Positions 52,759 to 64,000 of a stretch of DNA of 64,000 nucleotides are shown here, one piece after another; the first letter of the stretch is position 1, and every line of letters starts with the position of its first letter. The notes beneath the pieces are model-generated. The model searched no databases. It was not told where the DNA came from and saw only the letters and a program-made list of their open reading frames with translations. The translations under genes and the position numbers were made by a program. The stretch is from Paracyclopina nana (lineage: Eukaryota > Arthropoda > Copepoda > Cyclopoida > Cyclopettidae). The stretch lies in NCBI GenBank assembly GCA_019096065.1, contig JAGUCH010000007.1, positions 4,300,501-4,364,500 of the forward strand, given 5' to 3'.

Positions 52759-53714
52759 GCCTCTTTTCCTACATAAAAACAATGAAATAAATACACTTGA
52801 TTTTTGTATGCCTTCAAAACATTGCTTTGGCGTTCGAATCCCCTTCATTGATATTATTGTGAGCCACGTTTATTGCATTTTCAAACAATGATCCAACTAT
52901 GACACATAGCACATAGTAGCAGCATAATTTTCGGAAATTAGGCATTACATAGATTGTTTTTAGCTTAAAATTCACTTTTTAAATAAGGAGCTCATTTAAC
53001 CTTGGGAGAAGAACATCCAATCAGCAACAAACCTTTTCTACAAGAACAATTTTATGATGGCCCCCTTTGAAAAAAGATAAATTGTCTCTGATGCGGAAGT
53101 CATCTAAGGCTATGCAGTTTTTCGCTCGTTTTCATGTTTACACTGCATGAATGACTTCCTATGAAATAGGGTTAAAATTGTTTATTTGTACGTGTTAGAA
53201 GCTATTTTCGTTGCATTTCCTTTCCAACGCTTCCATAAATATTTGCATGTTATGGAGCAATGATAAGTCAATTGCTTACTTAGACTTATTTTAAAAGTTA
53301 TTTTCAAAATCTGGCTTAAAAGCTGTAATTGTGAAGGCAACATCATCTAGCTCACATTTTTGCTATCTTGTTGCGCTGATTTTTTCTCGTATTTTTGCTC
53401 ACACCGCAAGTTGTCGAGCGCATCAGCGAGCGTAAGCCTCATAGCAATTTATACGCAAGTAAGACGCTCTCTGAGAAGCTGTATTTTCAAAACTAAGAAA
53501 ACATATTTTTATTTTCAAGAATAGCCCGATTTTAAAGTCATAAGTAGTACATGTGTCAATTATAAAGTAATTTGGCTTAGCTATTATAAACGTCAAAATG
53601 TTCTCAGCACTCGCGTTTCTTTTTTTCAGAGCGCCGAATTATTCCTTTGTTCAGTAGGCAGTACATTTGAAGTTTGCCTATCGGCAATGTAGCAATTTGG
53701 AGTAAGGAAAAAAC
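52759..53714. other. Intergenic region
   Basis: AT-rich spacer between the Ly6 gene and the NAALADase gene, both on the plus strand. Nothing coding recognised. Confidence 0.55.
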
Positions 53715-56471
53715 ATGACTTACATTTTCGTAGATAAAAAAAATGTGACCATTGCTGTGGTCATATTGGCAGTGATTTTCGGCCTTGGGGTCATAATTGG
53801 CTACTATGGAAGAGATGTGCCCATTTCAGAAGCTGATACCTTTATCCACGATGTCATGGTGGACCAATTCAAGGACGAAGCTAAACTCATTGACCTAGCA
53901 CTAGAAAAAGTGGACTCTAATAACCTCAGAGAATACCTAAAAATACTCACTCAAGAGCCACATTTAGCTGGGCTCAGAAGAGATAATGAGCTGACTAAGT
54001 GGATCAAAGAAAATTGGGAAAATAATGGATTGGATAAAGTGGAGCTTGCAGAATATGACTTTTACCTGTCATGGCCCAACAAGGTGAGAAAAAAAGTGCA
54101 AACATCTTTAAATTATGCAGCAAATTTCTAGAGGGCGCTGCCACAGAACAATTGAATTTAGGGTGTCCCAACACGGCTGTTGGTAAATCAGTCTTGATGT
54201 TCTCAGTTAACTTTAAGTGATAAACCAGTTTTACACCTTTTCACGCAAGTGATGTAATTTTCCTTTCAGACCAATCCAAACAAGATTTACATCATTGATG
54301 GTAATGGCACAGAGCTATTTGTGTCTAATCACAAAGAAAAAGAGCTTAGGGAAGGCGATAGTCATCCTGAATTTGTTGATGCATTTAATGCATATTCTGC
54401 TGCTGGAACTGTTGAAGGGGAACTAGTTTATGTTCACTATGGCAGAGTAGAAGATATAAGACAACTGCAAAATCAGTTGGGAGTGAATGTTACTGGCAAA
54501 ATCTGCATGGCCAGGTATGGCAAGATTTTCAGAGGAAATAAGGTGAAGAATTGCCAGGATGCTGGTGCCATAGGAGTGATCATCTTTTCTGATCCTGGAG
54601 ATGTGGCCATCAATGGAACTGAGCCAGACAAAGTCTACCCCAATTCCATATTCTTGCCTGGATCTGGAGTCCAAAGAGGATCAGTGTTCATTGGTGATGG
54701 TGATCCTCTCTCACCAAATTGGGCCTCAGTGCCACATGCACACAGGGTGAAGCCTGAAAGTGTTGAAGGATTGCCTAAAATTCCCTCTCAGCCAATTGGG
54801 TAATTTTAGCAAATTCGATTATGCGCTATGAAAACTGAAAGAATCCTCTCAAAAGGTATGATGATGCCAAAGTTCTCCTTGAGAAAATGGCAGGTAACGA
54901 AGTTCCAGAGGAATGGAAAGGCCAAATTAAAGGAATCACATACAGACTTGGAGGCTCTATGAGTCCTCAAGACCTTAAGATAAAATTGTCAGTTAATAAC
55001 TATTTTGGTACAACCCAAAGCTCAAATGTAATTGGATACATTCGTGGATCGGTTGAACCAGACAGGTATGTCATCATGAGTAACCACAGAGATGCTTGGG
55101 GATTCGGGTCAGTTGATCCGTCATCTGGAACAGCCCAATTAATGGAGGTGATAAAATATACATGACTTGTCAAAAACTTTTTTGGAATATTTTCATATTA
55201 CAGGTAACAAGGATCTTTGGTGAAATGCTCAAAAGTGGTTGGAGGCCAAGAAGAACAATTATTTTGGCAAGTTGGGCAGCTGAAGAATATGGACTGGAGG
55301 GTTCATATGAATGGGTATCTCAGCATACAGCAAAGTTGATGCACAGAGCTATTGGCTTGGTGAATACTGACGTTTGTGTATCTGGTCCAATTGCCAAGCC
55401 CAATGCTACTCCAGTGCTCAGGGATGTTGTTGTAAATGCTCTGAAGAAAGCAGACGATCCTACCCCTCAATCCAGCAGAAAATATTATGAATTTTGGGAA
55501 GAATGGACAAACTTGGTAATTATAATATAAATGTCCTTTGTGAAAAATATCAAGTCAGTTTTCCGTAATAGGATAATGCCGATGAAGGAGCAAGAAAATT
55601 GCCTGAAATTACTCATTTGGGGTCAGGTTCTGATCATGCACCATTTGCCTTTTATGCGAATATTCCTGCTGTCAATTTGAGGTTCAAAGATGATACCAAA
55701 AAGTACAAAGGTGTGGGCCAGTATCCTATGTATCACACTTCGTATGAAACATTTTACCTAGTGGACAAAATAATTGACCCAGGTTTCAGAATACACAGGA
55801 CATGTGCTCAGGTATTTATAAGCCATCAAGCCACCAGTTTTTTCTAGTATTTGTTATCAAAAAATGCCATCTGGATTTTGCTCAATGTGGTTACATCCAA
55901 TCTGGTACCACACTATAATAACAGGTTATTCTTTTGGTTTCAGACCTCACTTCATATCTTATTGGAGCTGGCTGATTCTGTGGTCATTCCATACAATTTA
56001 CACAGGTTTCCTGCTGCCATGAAAGAGGCTCTTGAGTCATTCGATAAAGACAACATTACAAGTCAATTGAAAATGGGTGGCATTTCTATGGAGCATGTTA
56101 AAAAAGCTGTTGATGATTTTGAGGCTGCCACAAATTTGTTCATGAGTGGGCTTGAAAACTTGAAAACCAGCAAGGATCCTATGGAGCTCAGAATTGTCAA
56201 TGACCAAATGATGCAGCTAGAAAGAGTGTTCAACATGCCCACAGGAATTCCTGGCAGGCCAGAAATTAGGAATGCAATATTTGCCCCTGGAGCCTTCAAC
56301 AACTATGGTTCCTCAGCCTTTCCTGGCATTTCAGATTTGCTGAATGAAATTGACAGGCTTGACCCAGAGGCGAAAGCCAAACGTTGGGAGGAGCTCAAAA
56401 TTCATGTTTCTGATTTGATGATCATAATTCAGGAAGGCTCGAGATTTTTACAGCCCGCAGAAGAAGTCTGA
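53715..56471 (+). CDS. N-acetylated alpha-linked acidic dipeptidase (glutamate carboxypeptidase II family, M28B)
   Basis: Six exons: 53715-54083, 54270-54799, 54856-55147, 55204-55515, 55572-55811 and 55944-56471; 756 residues, matching human GCPII/NAALAD2 (about 750). It is a type-II membrane protein: a short cytosolic tail, then the anchor VTIAVVILAVIFGLGVIIGYYG. A PA domain follows (VTGKICMARYGKIFRGNKV). The peptidase has the di-zinc ligands in NHRDAWGFGSVDPSSG, WAAEEYGLEGS (Glu pair), VNTD and the His of YPMYHTSYET. The C-terminal TFR-dimer domain is intact. It cleaves C-terminal glutamate from extracellular peptides. Confidence 0.95.
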
Positions 56472-56770
56472 AAAATTCCCTTGCTCTAATACCGCGCCAA
56501 AAAGATAAGTAAACAAAGGGGAAAAAATATTTACAACCGCTCGCAGTAAAAATAAACAAACTCAGCTGACCAGTGACCAGTGCGCGCGTGGAATAAACGG
56601 GCTGAACTGCATGCAAAGAAATGGTGTCTTTTATTCCTTTTTTGCCTAAGTAAGTGATTAAATTAGAACGGCTACCAAGAAGTTAAAAACAAAACTTAAA
56701 CACTCTTGTTGAATAATAACAGGAGTTGGGCATAAAATCACACGTTTTTCTTACAATGTCAATGTTTTTT

Positions 56771-59192
56771 TCATGTAAGTTCACGCATGGGAATTCCACT
56801 CGCAGACTCGGAATTATTGTCATTTCTGCTCTGCTTTTTCCCTCCTGCTGATGACGACGACGCCGAAGCAGGCTGTTTTTGCAGGGTCAATTCCTTGTAG
56901 ATTTCCCAGCTTTGGAATCGCATGTAAGCATCATTGCTCAGCAAATTCATGATCCGAGCTCTGGCTGTGTCAAAAGTGGTCAGATGTGGCGTGATCATGC
57001 CCAAAGTGGTCACTTTTCTTGACATGGAATCCAAGTTCAGCTCATGCTTGGCACCCACAGCTATGTAGTCCCGATACAGATCCCAAGCCATTTTTTGGCG
57101 CCTTTGGGCACTCTCAGTGGCCTTGTACTTGTCGACTTTTAAAATGAAATCCAAGTTCTCCTCTGCGTGCTCACGTTGCAAAAAGGCGCGGAAAAGAGCA
57201 GTGCCATCTGAAACATATTAGTGAAACATTTGAAATTGCCTTTTTTTAAATATTCATATTTTTGTGCCTTTCCTGAAAATGATTGTTCAAGGCTCTGAAT
57301 TTTTAAAGCTTTCCCAATAGAATAAACATATGAAGCTCTGTTGATTAAGTAAGATAATGTGGTTGCATAGTTAATTAAAACTTTTTATACCATTTTTTAA
57401 GATGCTAAACTCTGTAAAGACCCAATCTTGCTTTTGAAAACTGATCATTAAAAAAGCTTCAACTTACATCTGGACTGAAGCAATCTGTTCAGATTTTGTG
57501 ACCACGCAAGGACCTCATCACTTTTGGGCTGAAGACTTGCGTTTGAACTGGAATGGAAGCAGATTTTTTAGGCTTAAGTGACCCGCGTTGGGAAAAAAGA
57601 CTCCTTAAATGGCACCTTTGAGAAAAACAATTCAACATTCCGTCAAAACACTTGAAGCCTGAGTCATCTATACACCATGTTATCATAACTGATGTAGGGC
57701 TACCCATGTCGTCACCACATTTTAAATATGCCAAAATTTTTGTCCCTTTTAGCAACTTTGACACAGCTTAAACTACACCAATTCTGAATTGCTAGGGCTT
57801 CCGAATAATGAACAGAGCGAGGACAGTCAGAGCTCTAAGCACATGAGAGAGCAGGAAAAAATCTATACTTTTTTCACACCTCGTACAGCCTGCACAGAGC
57901 TAACACTCTGTTTTTATTTACTACTATCTTTAGCTGTAGCAGTATGTTCAACATTAAAAAAATAGCATTTTCTAATTTCTAACACATGCACCTGTGTCCA
58001 ATTCTGACGTCAAGCTAATTTTTAGACACGTTTTTGCATACCTTAGATTTTTGTAGAACGTTGTTGCGAATATGCTGCTTAATGCTGTACAATTCCTGGT
58101 CTGACGTAGGTGCAGGGTAGGGATCACCGATTGGCAAAGAAGCTAATCCTCCTTGATGTTGGGGTTGGAAAAATGACGGATTTGTCAAGGGTAAAGGCGC
58201 TGAATACGTGCGAATCACAGGCCGAAGTTTCACTCCGCCTAATGTTCCGCTCAAGGTATCACATTGACAGTCTGCAATTGCAATTAAATCAGGCAAATAA
58301 TGGGAATGCATTAAAATAGGTGATTTACCTCCACTGAAAGCTCCTGAAGTCATTGAACAGGTTGCACACTCTCTTCTGTGCCTCTGCATCAAATGCTCCT
58401 ATGGTAAAAAAATAGCTCAAAATCCCCAGATGACTCACCGAAAAAGCCCTGATCCAACTAACAGTTTTCACATTTATACAAAAAAAACACATCTGGAAAT
58501 TTCTCTCAGTTCAGCACTTAAAAGCTTAAAACAAACATATTTGCCTCCAGATGTGGCACATAAAAGTGCCAAACTTGAATTATTTTGATATCCAGAAAAA
58601 TAAGGCATATTTACAAAATGCAATAAAATCAATGAAAGGTGCCAAATATTTCATTTTGCTTTCCAGGACAAAATGAGAACGAGGTTGCAAAAAAGCTATA
58701 GAAAATAAAAAAAAACTTATGCGGGCAAGTATTTTTGTTGCTTAGCTTACTTGAAGTTTATGCTTGACAGTGTAAGAACATCCTGAACAATCTTCATTGG
58801 AAGAATGGGATGATTGGGCTTGTAGAACTGGTGGCATCAGCAAATTACTGCTAGCTATGGGCTGCAACACTGGTTGATTCTGTGCGTCATTATGGCTTCG
58901 GTGCAATGACAAGTCTTCTGGCTGCTCAGGATTGTTTTTCGCAAAATATCTGCGAATACAGCTCTGTATTTCCTGCTCGTGAGCTTCATGTAGCCGCTGA
59001 TGCCTTTGTCTGTAATCTTCCTCAAGATTTCTGTACTCGTCAGCTTGACGAGATCGCAACTGTAGTATCCAGAAGTAAGCATTTAATTTTGAAGCTTGTA
59101 TCCAGACTTACCACCCGTATTTCCTCCAAGAGCTCTTCTTCTGGATACTCTCGACCGAAATTCTGCACTCTCTCATTGCTTGAAGAGTCCAT
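56771..59192 (-). CDS. RGS-domain protein (regulator of G-protein signalling)
   Basis: Six exons: 59112-59192, 58751-59059, 58329-58398, 58042-58271, 57468-57528 and 56771-57207; the summed length is in frame (395 residues). The N-terminal half has an Arg/Glu-rich coiled-coil-like helix (LEEDYRQRHQRLHEAHEQEIQ) and a Cys/His patch (HLMQRHRRECATC, DCQCDT). The RGS domain is at about residues 235-365 (WSQNLNRLLQSRYGTALFRA, LQREHAEENLDFILKV, FDTARARIMNLLSNDAYMRF). It accelerates GTP hydrolysis by G-alpha subunits. Subfamily not assigned. Ser-rich, disordered C-terminus. Confidence 0.85.
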
Positions 59193-59548
59193 TTTTAGCC
59201 AGCAATTGAACTAAAATTGGAAAGCAGCAGCATTACTTTTGAAGGTTGTAGACAGTAGACTGAGCAAGTGAAGCTGAGTTGCTAAAACTATGCATAAACA
59301 CAACAACAGCTCAGAAATCTTGGCAAAATTCCCATGCATCATGGGGTTCAAAATAGCAGCTTTCACATGAACTTGTATACTAAGATTATCTGACCTTCTA
59401 CTTCATTTTTAAACGTTGAACTACTCTTGATTGAAAAGGGAAAGCACCTGCTTAGCTTAAAAATAACGCGAGGTGCGTGAATTTTGAGAAATTTAATTAA
59501 TCCGGATTGAAATTACACCAATTGCACAAAAGAATCAGAACAAAAAAA
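59193..59548. other. Intergenic region between the RGS gene and serine protease homologue 1
   Basis: 356 bp containing the RGS-gene upstream region and the 3' flank of the downstream-strand protease homologue. Nothing else recognised. Confidence 0.5.
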
Positions 59549-60972
59549 TTAACAATTTTCAAATGGTTTAGCATTGGAGATAAATTTGCTGATAGTTGTT
59601 GAGGCAAAAGCCATTGGGGAAGTTGAGGAGCAGGATCCGGAATTGATTGAACTGACTCCAACCTGGACATATTTGTTATTCTTTATCACCATCAGGGCTA
59701 TCTCTAACGAGCAATCCTGACGGAACTAAGTCATATTTAATCACGAAACTAAATTAAGCTTTTTCGTCCTCATCTAGTTGGCGCTGCAGTTGCGCTAGAA
59801 CATAAAAAAATGCGGGAAATTCAAACTACAAATCTGGCTTAACTTGTGCGCCGGCGAGTACTCCTTTCACATGCCCACAAGCGCTACCAGACAAATCCAA
59901 AATAAAATTAGCCCATCACAATTACTGGCTTTTTAAAAGAGATTTTGGCATTAAATATGATTTCCACTGCAAAAACTATAATGAAAATCCACAGATCTAC
60001 CTTAAAATTTCGTCTTGAAGCTTACCACAGCGTAGTCACTCGATTAGTAACAGTACAGCTGCCGTAAGAGCTCACCTTATTAGTATAGATCATCTTGATC
60101 ACCACCACAGGTCCTAGAAATAAGTAGAGTGTACGTGTTCAGATCATAAAAATTGAGCAAATTACCTCCTTCATCCTCAACACAAATTGCCCCATTATAC
60201 CACTGAGCACAGAAAGAATCAGCACTATAGAATTTTGATCCATAAAAAGAAGAGCAAATGGATGGGGAAATAACTGTAAGGACAGCTTTCTTCAATACAG
60301 AAAAATATGACGTATCTTCCGAACGGGTCCTTCCCCAACCCAAAGCCAGGATTGCAGAATTTATGCTCAGATCTGCAGACGTGGTGTTGTACAAGCAAAG
60401 TGGACGCACAGAGGGGAGATAAGTAGGTAAGGCTATTCGCATGTGCAAAATGGCAAAATTGGGCGTAGGAACTCCATTATTGAGAACATAAGGTGGATTG
60501 CTAACTCTTGATACTGGATATTGTAGTGATCGTAGAGTGGAACTATAGACAGATCCAACGTTTACGGAGAGAGTGGAAACATCATATTTTCTTGCACAGT
60601 TTAAAGATGTCAGGACTCGGAAGGCTGAAATAATGCTGCCACTGCAAAAAAGGTTACCATTGGACAACACTCCTGCCATCCAAGGATACTGGTTATCACC
60701 ATCGACCAAATATCCTCCAACAATCCTGCTTGACTTCTTGTTACCATTACCTAGCTCCATAAGGTCTTGTTCAAGGCCAGTTAAAGCCAATGGTGAGTCA
60801 GTGGAGTTTAATAAACTATCAGTTTCCAGGATTTCTTCAGTAGAAACAGGATGGGAAAATACCACAACAAATACCTGCACATTTCAAAATAGAGTAATTT
60901 ACTTTTTTAGGCTACTGCATTTATAAAGTTACAAATACTTACACCTAAGACGAACCAATGAAGGTAGTACAT
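59549..60972 (-). CDS. Serine protease homologue 1 (catalytically dead trypsin-like)
   Basis: Exons: 60943-60972, 60166-60874, 60076-60113 and 59549-59701, 309 residues in frame. The N-terminus is hydrophobic (signal peptide split by intron 1). A short pro-region precedes the activation-like site SSRIVGGY. The S1 fold is clear (NQYPWMAGVLSNGNLFCSGSII, LALGWGRT, CSSFYGS). Catalytic His is replaced (LTSLNC for LTAAHC), Asp by Asn (NFAILHM for DIALLKL), and Ser by Glu (VEDEGG for GDSGG). It is probably a secreted pseudo-protease, perhaps a decoy or cofactor. The last exon is split by an intron (59702-60075) absent from its tandem paralog at 62628-63643. Confidence 0.82.
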
Positions 60973-61039
60973 TGTAGTTACAGTTGATACGGATTACAGG
61001 AACTATGCAGGAATAGTTAAAGCAAGCAAAAGTGAAAGT

Positions 61040-61048
61040 CTTATATAC
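61040..61048 (-). promoter_or_regulatory. TATA box of serine protease homologue 1
   Basis: Minus strand AGTATATAAGAC is followed by TTTCACTTTTGC, the same order as upstream of homologue 2 (AGTATAAAAT, TTTCACTTTTGC). A duplicated core promoter is likely. Confidence 0.6.
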
Positions 61049-62627
61049 TTTTCCCACCTTGTTTAGCAGGTGCAGAAGTCACTTTTGTATTCCTTCGTTT
61101 CCTTACAAACGTAGCAAAAGTGTGATAGAAATAGCAGTTTACTGGAGTAGAAATCCTTTTTTCAGGCTTGTTTTACACCTTCGTGTGCATCCTTGTTCAT
61201 TGCATACGATATAACATTAACCACACGCGTACAACAATCACAATGCCTTGAGGGTTAACCTAACCCAAAGGAATTAAAAACCACCATAGGAAATATGCAA
61301 ATGTATTTTCTGAAAGCTTTGCCAAAGGGTTCACGGCACAAGATTCCTATCAACACAAAAATCTTTTTGCCTCAATATATTTGCTTTTTCTAGGTAAGTT
61401 GGTGAGAGTTAGCTTTTTCACCTTGGTGATTTTTGTAGCATGTGATCAATAAAATCCGATCTAACATTCAAAGAGGTTAATGCAATTCATAACGCCCAAT
61501 AAGTGCGCCGCGTTAGAGCTATACGTACAGGTTATGGGTTTGAGCCTGAATTTCATTTCTGCCAAGTGAACCCTTGGGTTATGATCCTTCAGAAAGTTTT
61601 CCGGGTGAATTTTTTAATTTGGGTTAGACTGCCCCTCAAATCAGTGTGTCCTTAACTTCAACTAGTTTAAGCTCGCTAAAACCAGAGAAAAACTGAAATA
61701 TGACATTCGTTTTGGCATGCGCATGTGTTTTCCTAATGTATGCTTAGAGCAAAGGTGGCAAACCTTTTTAAGCAATGCACTCCATAATAACGAAAGCTGT
61801 GCAATTCTTATATTCAAAAACGTACTTTTTCAAATAGAAAATGGTTGTAAAGATATGTAAAATGATCTGTGATTCATGCCTAGTTCAGGCCAGAGTAGTT
61901 TTTGAATTATGCTACGATCTTTTAGCCAAGCCCCGCAGCAGCTCTAGTTATAATTTTTGTTGCGAAAACGCGCACGTGATTTTCATGGGCAGTCATATTA
62001 ACTCAAATATTCACTAATGAACTATATCCACTTCATTTTGACGAGCACGGTAGTAAAATTGATGAGCAGGTGGTACATGATAGTTAAATACAAATTAAAA
62101 CAGACTAATTTTTTTAGTTTGACTTGGCGTCGCCTCGATTGCATAAAGAAAAAAATAAAAACTTAGATTCATATGAAAAGGGACTAAAACAGACGTGAAT
62201 GGCAATCACTCGAGAAAAGAATGAAAATGAAAAGACTTGGGCGCTTAAAAAAAGGCACATTTTATTTAAGCAAAAGCTTGAATTTCCATGCGACAGATTT
62301 ATCCAAATTGTCATCAGACAACTCCTATCCAACAATCTCTGACAAGTATTTTTGCAAATAGGTGAAAAAAACCGAAAATTGCATCAAGTTCACTTTTAAG
62401 TATGTTAAAAGATTGCATCTATTTAGCTCTATGTTCATTAGATATCATTATATTCTGACCTTTTTTGTTGGCTCAATGCTAACTCAAAAAAAGGTGATAC
62501 TCATTTGTTTAAATACAAATAAGTAATGGTTTTAGGCTATATACTTGCGAATTTAGAAAAGTTTATTAAATCATTGAATCCGGATAGAAGTTAAGCCAAT
62601 CAAAAAACAAATGAAAACCCTGTGAAT
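61049..62627. other. Intergenic region between the two serine protease homologues
   Basis: AT-rich, with no supported gene. A weakly tRNA-like patch near 61500-61555 was examined and not called. Confidence 0.55.
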
Positions 62628-63643
62628 TCAACAGGTTTGAAACGGTAAAGCATAAAAAATGAATGTGCTTGTAGTCGTGGAAGCAAAAGCCATTGGAGAG
62701 CTTGAGGAGCAAGATCCGGAACTGATGGAATTCACGCCAATTTGGAAGTATTTGTTATTCCTCACAACTACCACAGGTCCTGAAAAGAAAGTAGCGTAAA
62801 CTGGTGAATGAAAAAATGTCATTTATCAACTTTACCTCCTTCATCTTCACCACAAATAGCCCCATTGTTCCACCTTGCACAGAAGGAATGAGCACTGTTG
62901 AATCTTGATCCATAAAACGAAGAGCAAGTGGAGTCGGCATTCATTTTCAGGAAAGCTTTTTTCAAAGTACTGGAAGGTGTTGAGCTACTACCGCTAGTCC
63001 TTCCCCAGCCCAGAGCAATAATGCCAGAATTCACACTCAAATCAGCAGCTGAGGTCAACGACAAGCAAACTGGGCTGACTGAAGGAAGATAAATTGGCAA
63101 GGCCATTTGTACGTGCAAAAAGGCAAAATTGGGATTGGGAGTCCCATTGCTCAAGACATAAGGTGGAGTGCTAACAGTCATGACTGGATATTGAAATGAT
63201 CTTAAGGTGGAACTGAAGACAGATCCAACTGAGACATAAAGTTTAGCCCCAGGATATTGCCTTACGCAGCTCAAAGATGTCAAGACTTTGAAGGCTGAAA
63301 TGATGCTGCCGCTGCAAAAGAGTTTGCCATTGTACCAAACTCCAGCCATCCAGGGGTACTGATTATCATTGGGGATAACGTATCCTCCGACAATCCTGTT
63401 TGACACCTTTTCATTATCACCAAATAACTCCATAAGGTCTTGTTCAAGGCCAGTTAAATTGGAATTCAATGGCGAGACAGTGGTGCTATTTGAGACTTCA
63501 GCCTCTAGACTTTTTTCCATGTCAGAAGGAGCAGAGTGGGATAACAGCACCACAAATCCCTGAGAGATTCAAGTTAAATAATGTGTTAAACGAAATTTTA
63601 GTGTACTTACAAGTAAGATGAAGCATGGCAAGTTGAACATCAT
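62628..63643 (-). CDS. Serine protease homologue 2 (catalytically dead trypsin-like)
   Basis: Exons: 63611-63643, 62836-63559 and 62628-62779, 302 residues. Signal peptide MMFNLPCFILLGFVVLLSHS, a pro-region sharing LTGLEQDLMEL with homologue 1, then SNRIVGGY. The S1 fold is intact with paired cysteines, but His becomes Ser (LTSLSC), Asp becomes Asn (NFAFLHV) and the active Ser becomes Glu (GEDEGG). It is a tandem paralog of 59549-60972, in the same orientation with a similar TATA region. Conservation of both inactive copies suggests a non-enzymatic role. Loss of activity is read directly from the sequence. Confidence 0.87.
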
Positions 63644-63690
63644 GATCCTTAGGTTAAAACTAGGAATAGTAAAGTTCTGGCAAAAGTGAA

Positions 63691-63700
63691 ATTTTATACT
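63691..63700 (-). promoter_or_regulatory. TATA box of serine protease homologue 2
   Basis: Minus strand AGTATAAAAT with the downstream TTTCACTTTTGC block is shared with homologue 1. Confidence 0.6.
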
Positions 63701-64000
63701 TTTTATTGCTTAATTTGTCGGTCATGAAGTTACTTTTGTATATGTTCAATATGTTTATGAATAGGACACATTGGGAAGTAAGGTCCGATTTTCAGGACAT
63801 AAAGGCCTTTTTCATTCTTGTTTTCATGCCTTCAAGCACACCCTTGATTGAGCGAAGCGATTAAGGCATAATCGACCATTTCGTTTCAATTAATAAAATA
63901 GAGACTTTTTAGACGATTGTCCCATCAAAAATCTTCATTTTAAGTTGACGCGTGATCCCATGGAAAGGGTTCTTTTAGATAAATAAAATTCAATAATGGA

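Noticed and set aside
61499-61560. Possible tRNA-like sequence on the plus strand (GTTAGAGC ... GGGTTTGAGCCTG)
   Set aside because: Only a B-box-like block is convincing; no cloverleaf can be drawn.

Overview
The window is animal nuclear DNA, almost certainly arthropod and possibly crustacean. The evidence is short GT-AG introns, an RR-type cuticle protein, a macroglobulin complement-related (Mcr) gene with an LDLa domain, a quiver/sleepless-type Ly6 protein, Axin, mitochondrial Hsp70, and Pao/BEL and Gypsy retrotransposons. I cannot name the species. Gene models below were joined by hand from GT/AG sites and reading phase.

Layout. 1-1455 (+): C-terminal part of site-1 protease (MBTPS1), whose 5' end lies off the window. 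3303-39913 (+): an eight-exon Mcr gene with a 28.8 kb intron 4. That intron holds two antisense 7-TM paralogs (8149-9012 and 35293-36159) and, between them, a 25.9 kb nest of transposons. Mcr intron 6 holds an antisense CAP/antigen-5 gene whose stop codon lies in Mcr exon 6. An antisense MARVEL-type gene overlaps the last 43 coding bases of Mcr. Then come a cuticle protein (-), an ORP11-like PH protein (+), a two-finger C2H2 protein (+), Axin (-), mortalin/HSPA9 (-), a quiver-like Ly6 protein (+), a NAALADase/GCPII peptidase (+), an RGS-domain protein (-), and two tandem serine-protease homologues that have lost the whole catalytic triad (-).

The nest is resolved to base level from LTRs, target-site duplications (TSDs) and restored reading frames. 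Gypsy A (9181-35061, minus, TSD CTTG) received three insertions: a 615 bp foldback element (TSD AGGT), a BEL/Pao element (10986-22970, plus, TSD ATCCG, identical 188 bp LTRs), and Gypsy B (23007-30372, minus, 4 bp TSD with one mismatch). Gypsy B carries a 515 bp insertion with TSD TATA. The BEL gag contains an antisense, polyadenylated cDNA of a negative-strand RNA virus-like nucleoprotein gene, flanked by an exact 172 bp duplication of gag. Removing it restores one open gag-pol frame of about 1995 codons.

The least familiar items are: (1) the BEL second ORF, 1107 codons in the env position but with zinc knuckles, no membrane segment, and a possible decayed RNase D-like pattern; (2) the recent, intact viral nucleoprotein cDNA with its very long duplication; (3) an age paradox, in which outer Gypsy A has identical LTRs while nested Gypsy B has diverged LTRs and broken genes; (4) the dense antisense nesting of genes in and around Mcr.
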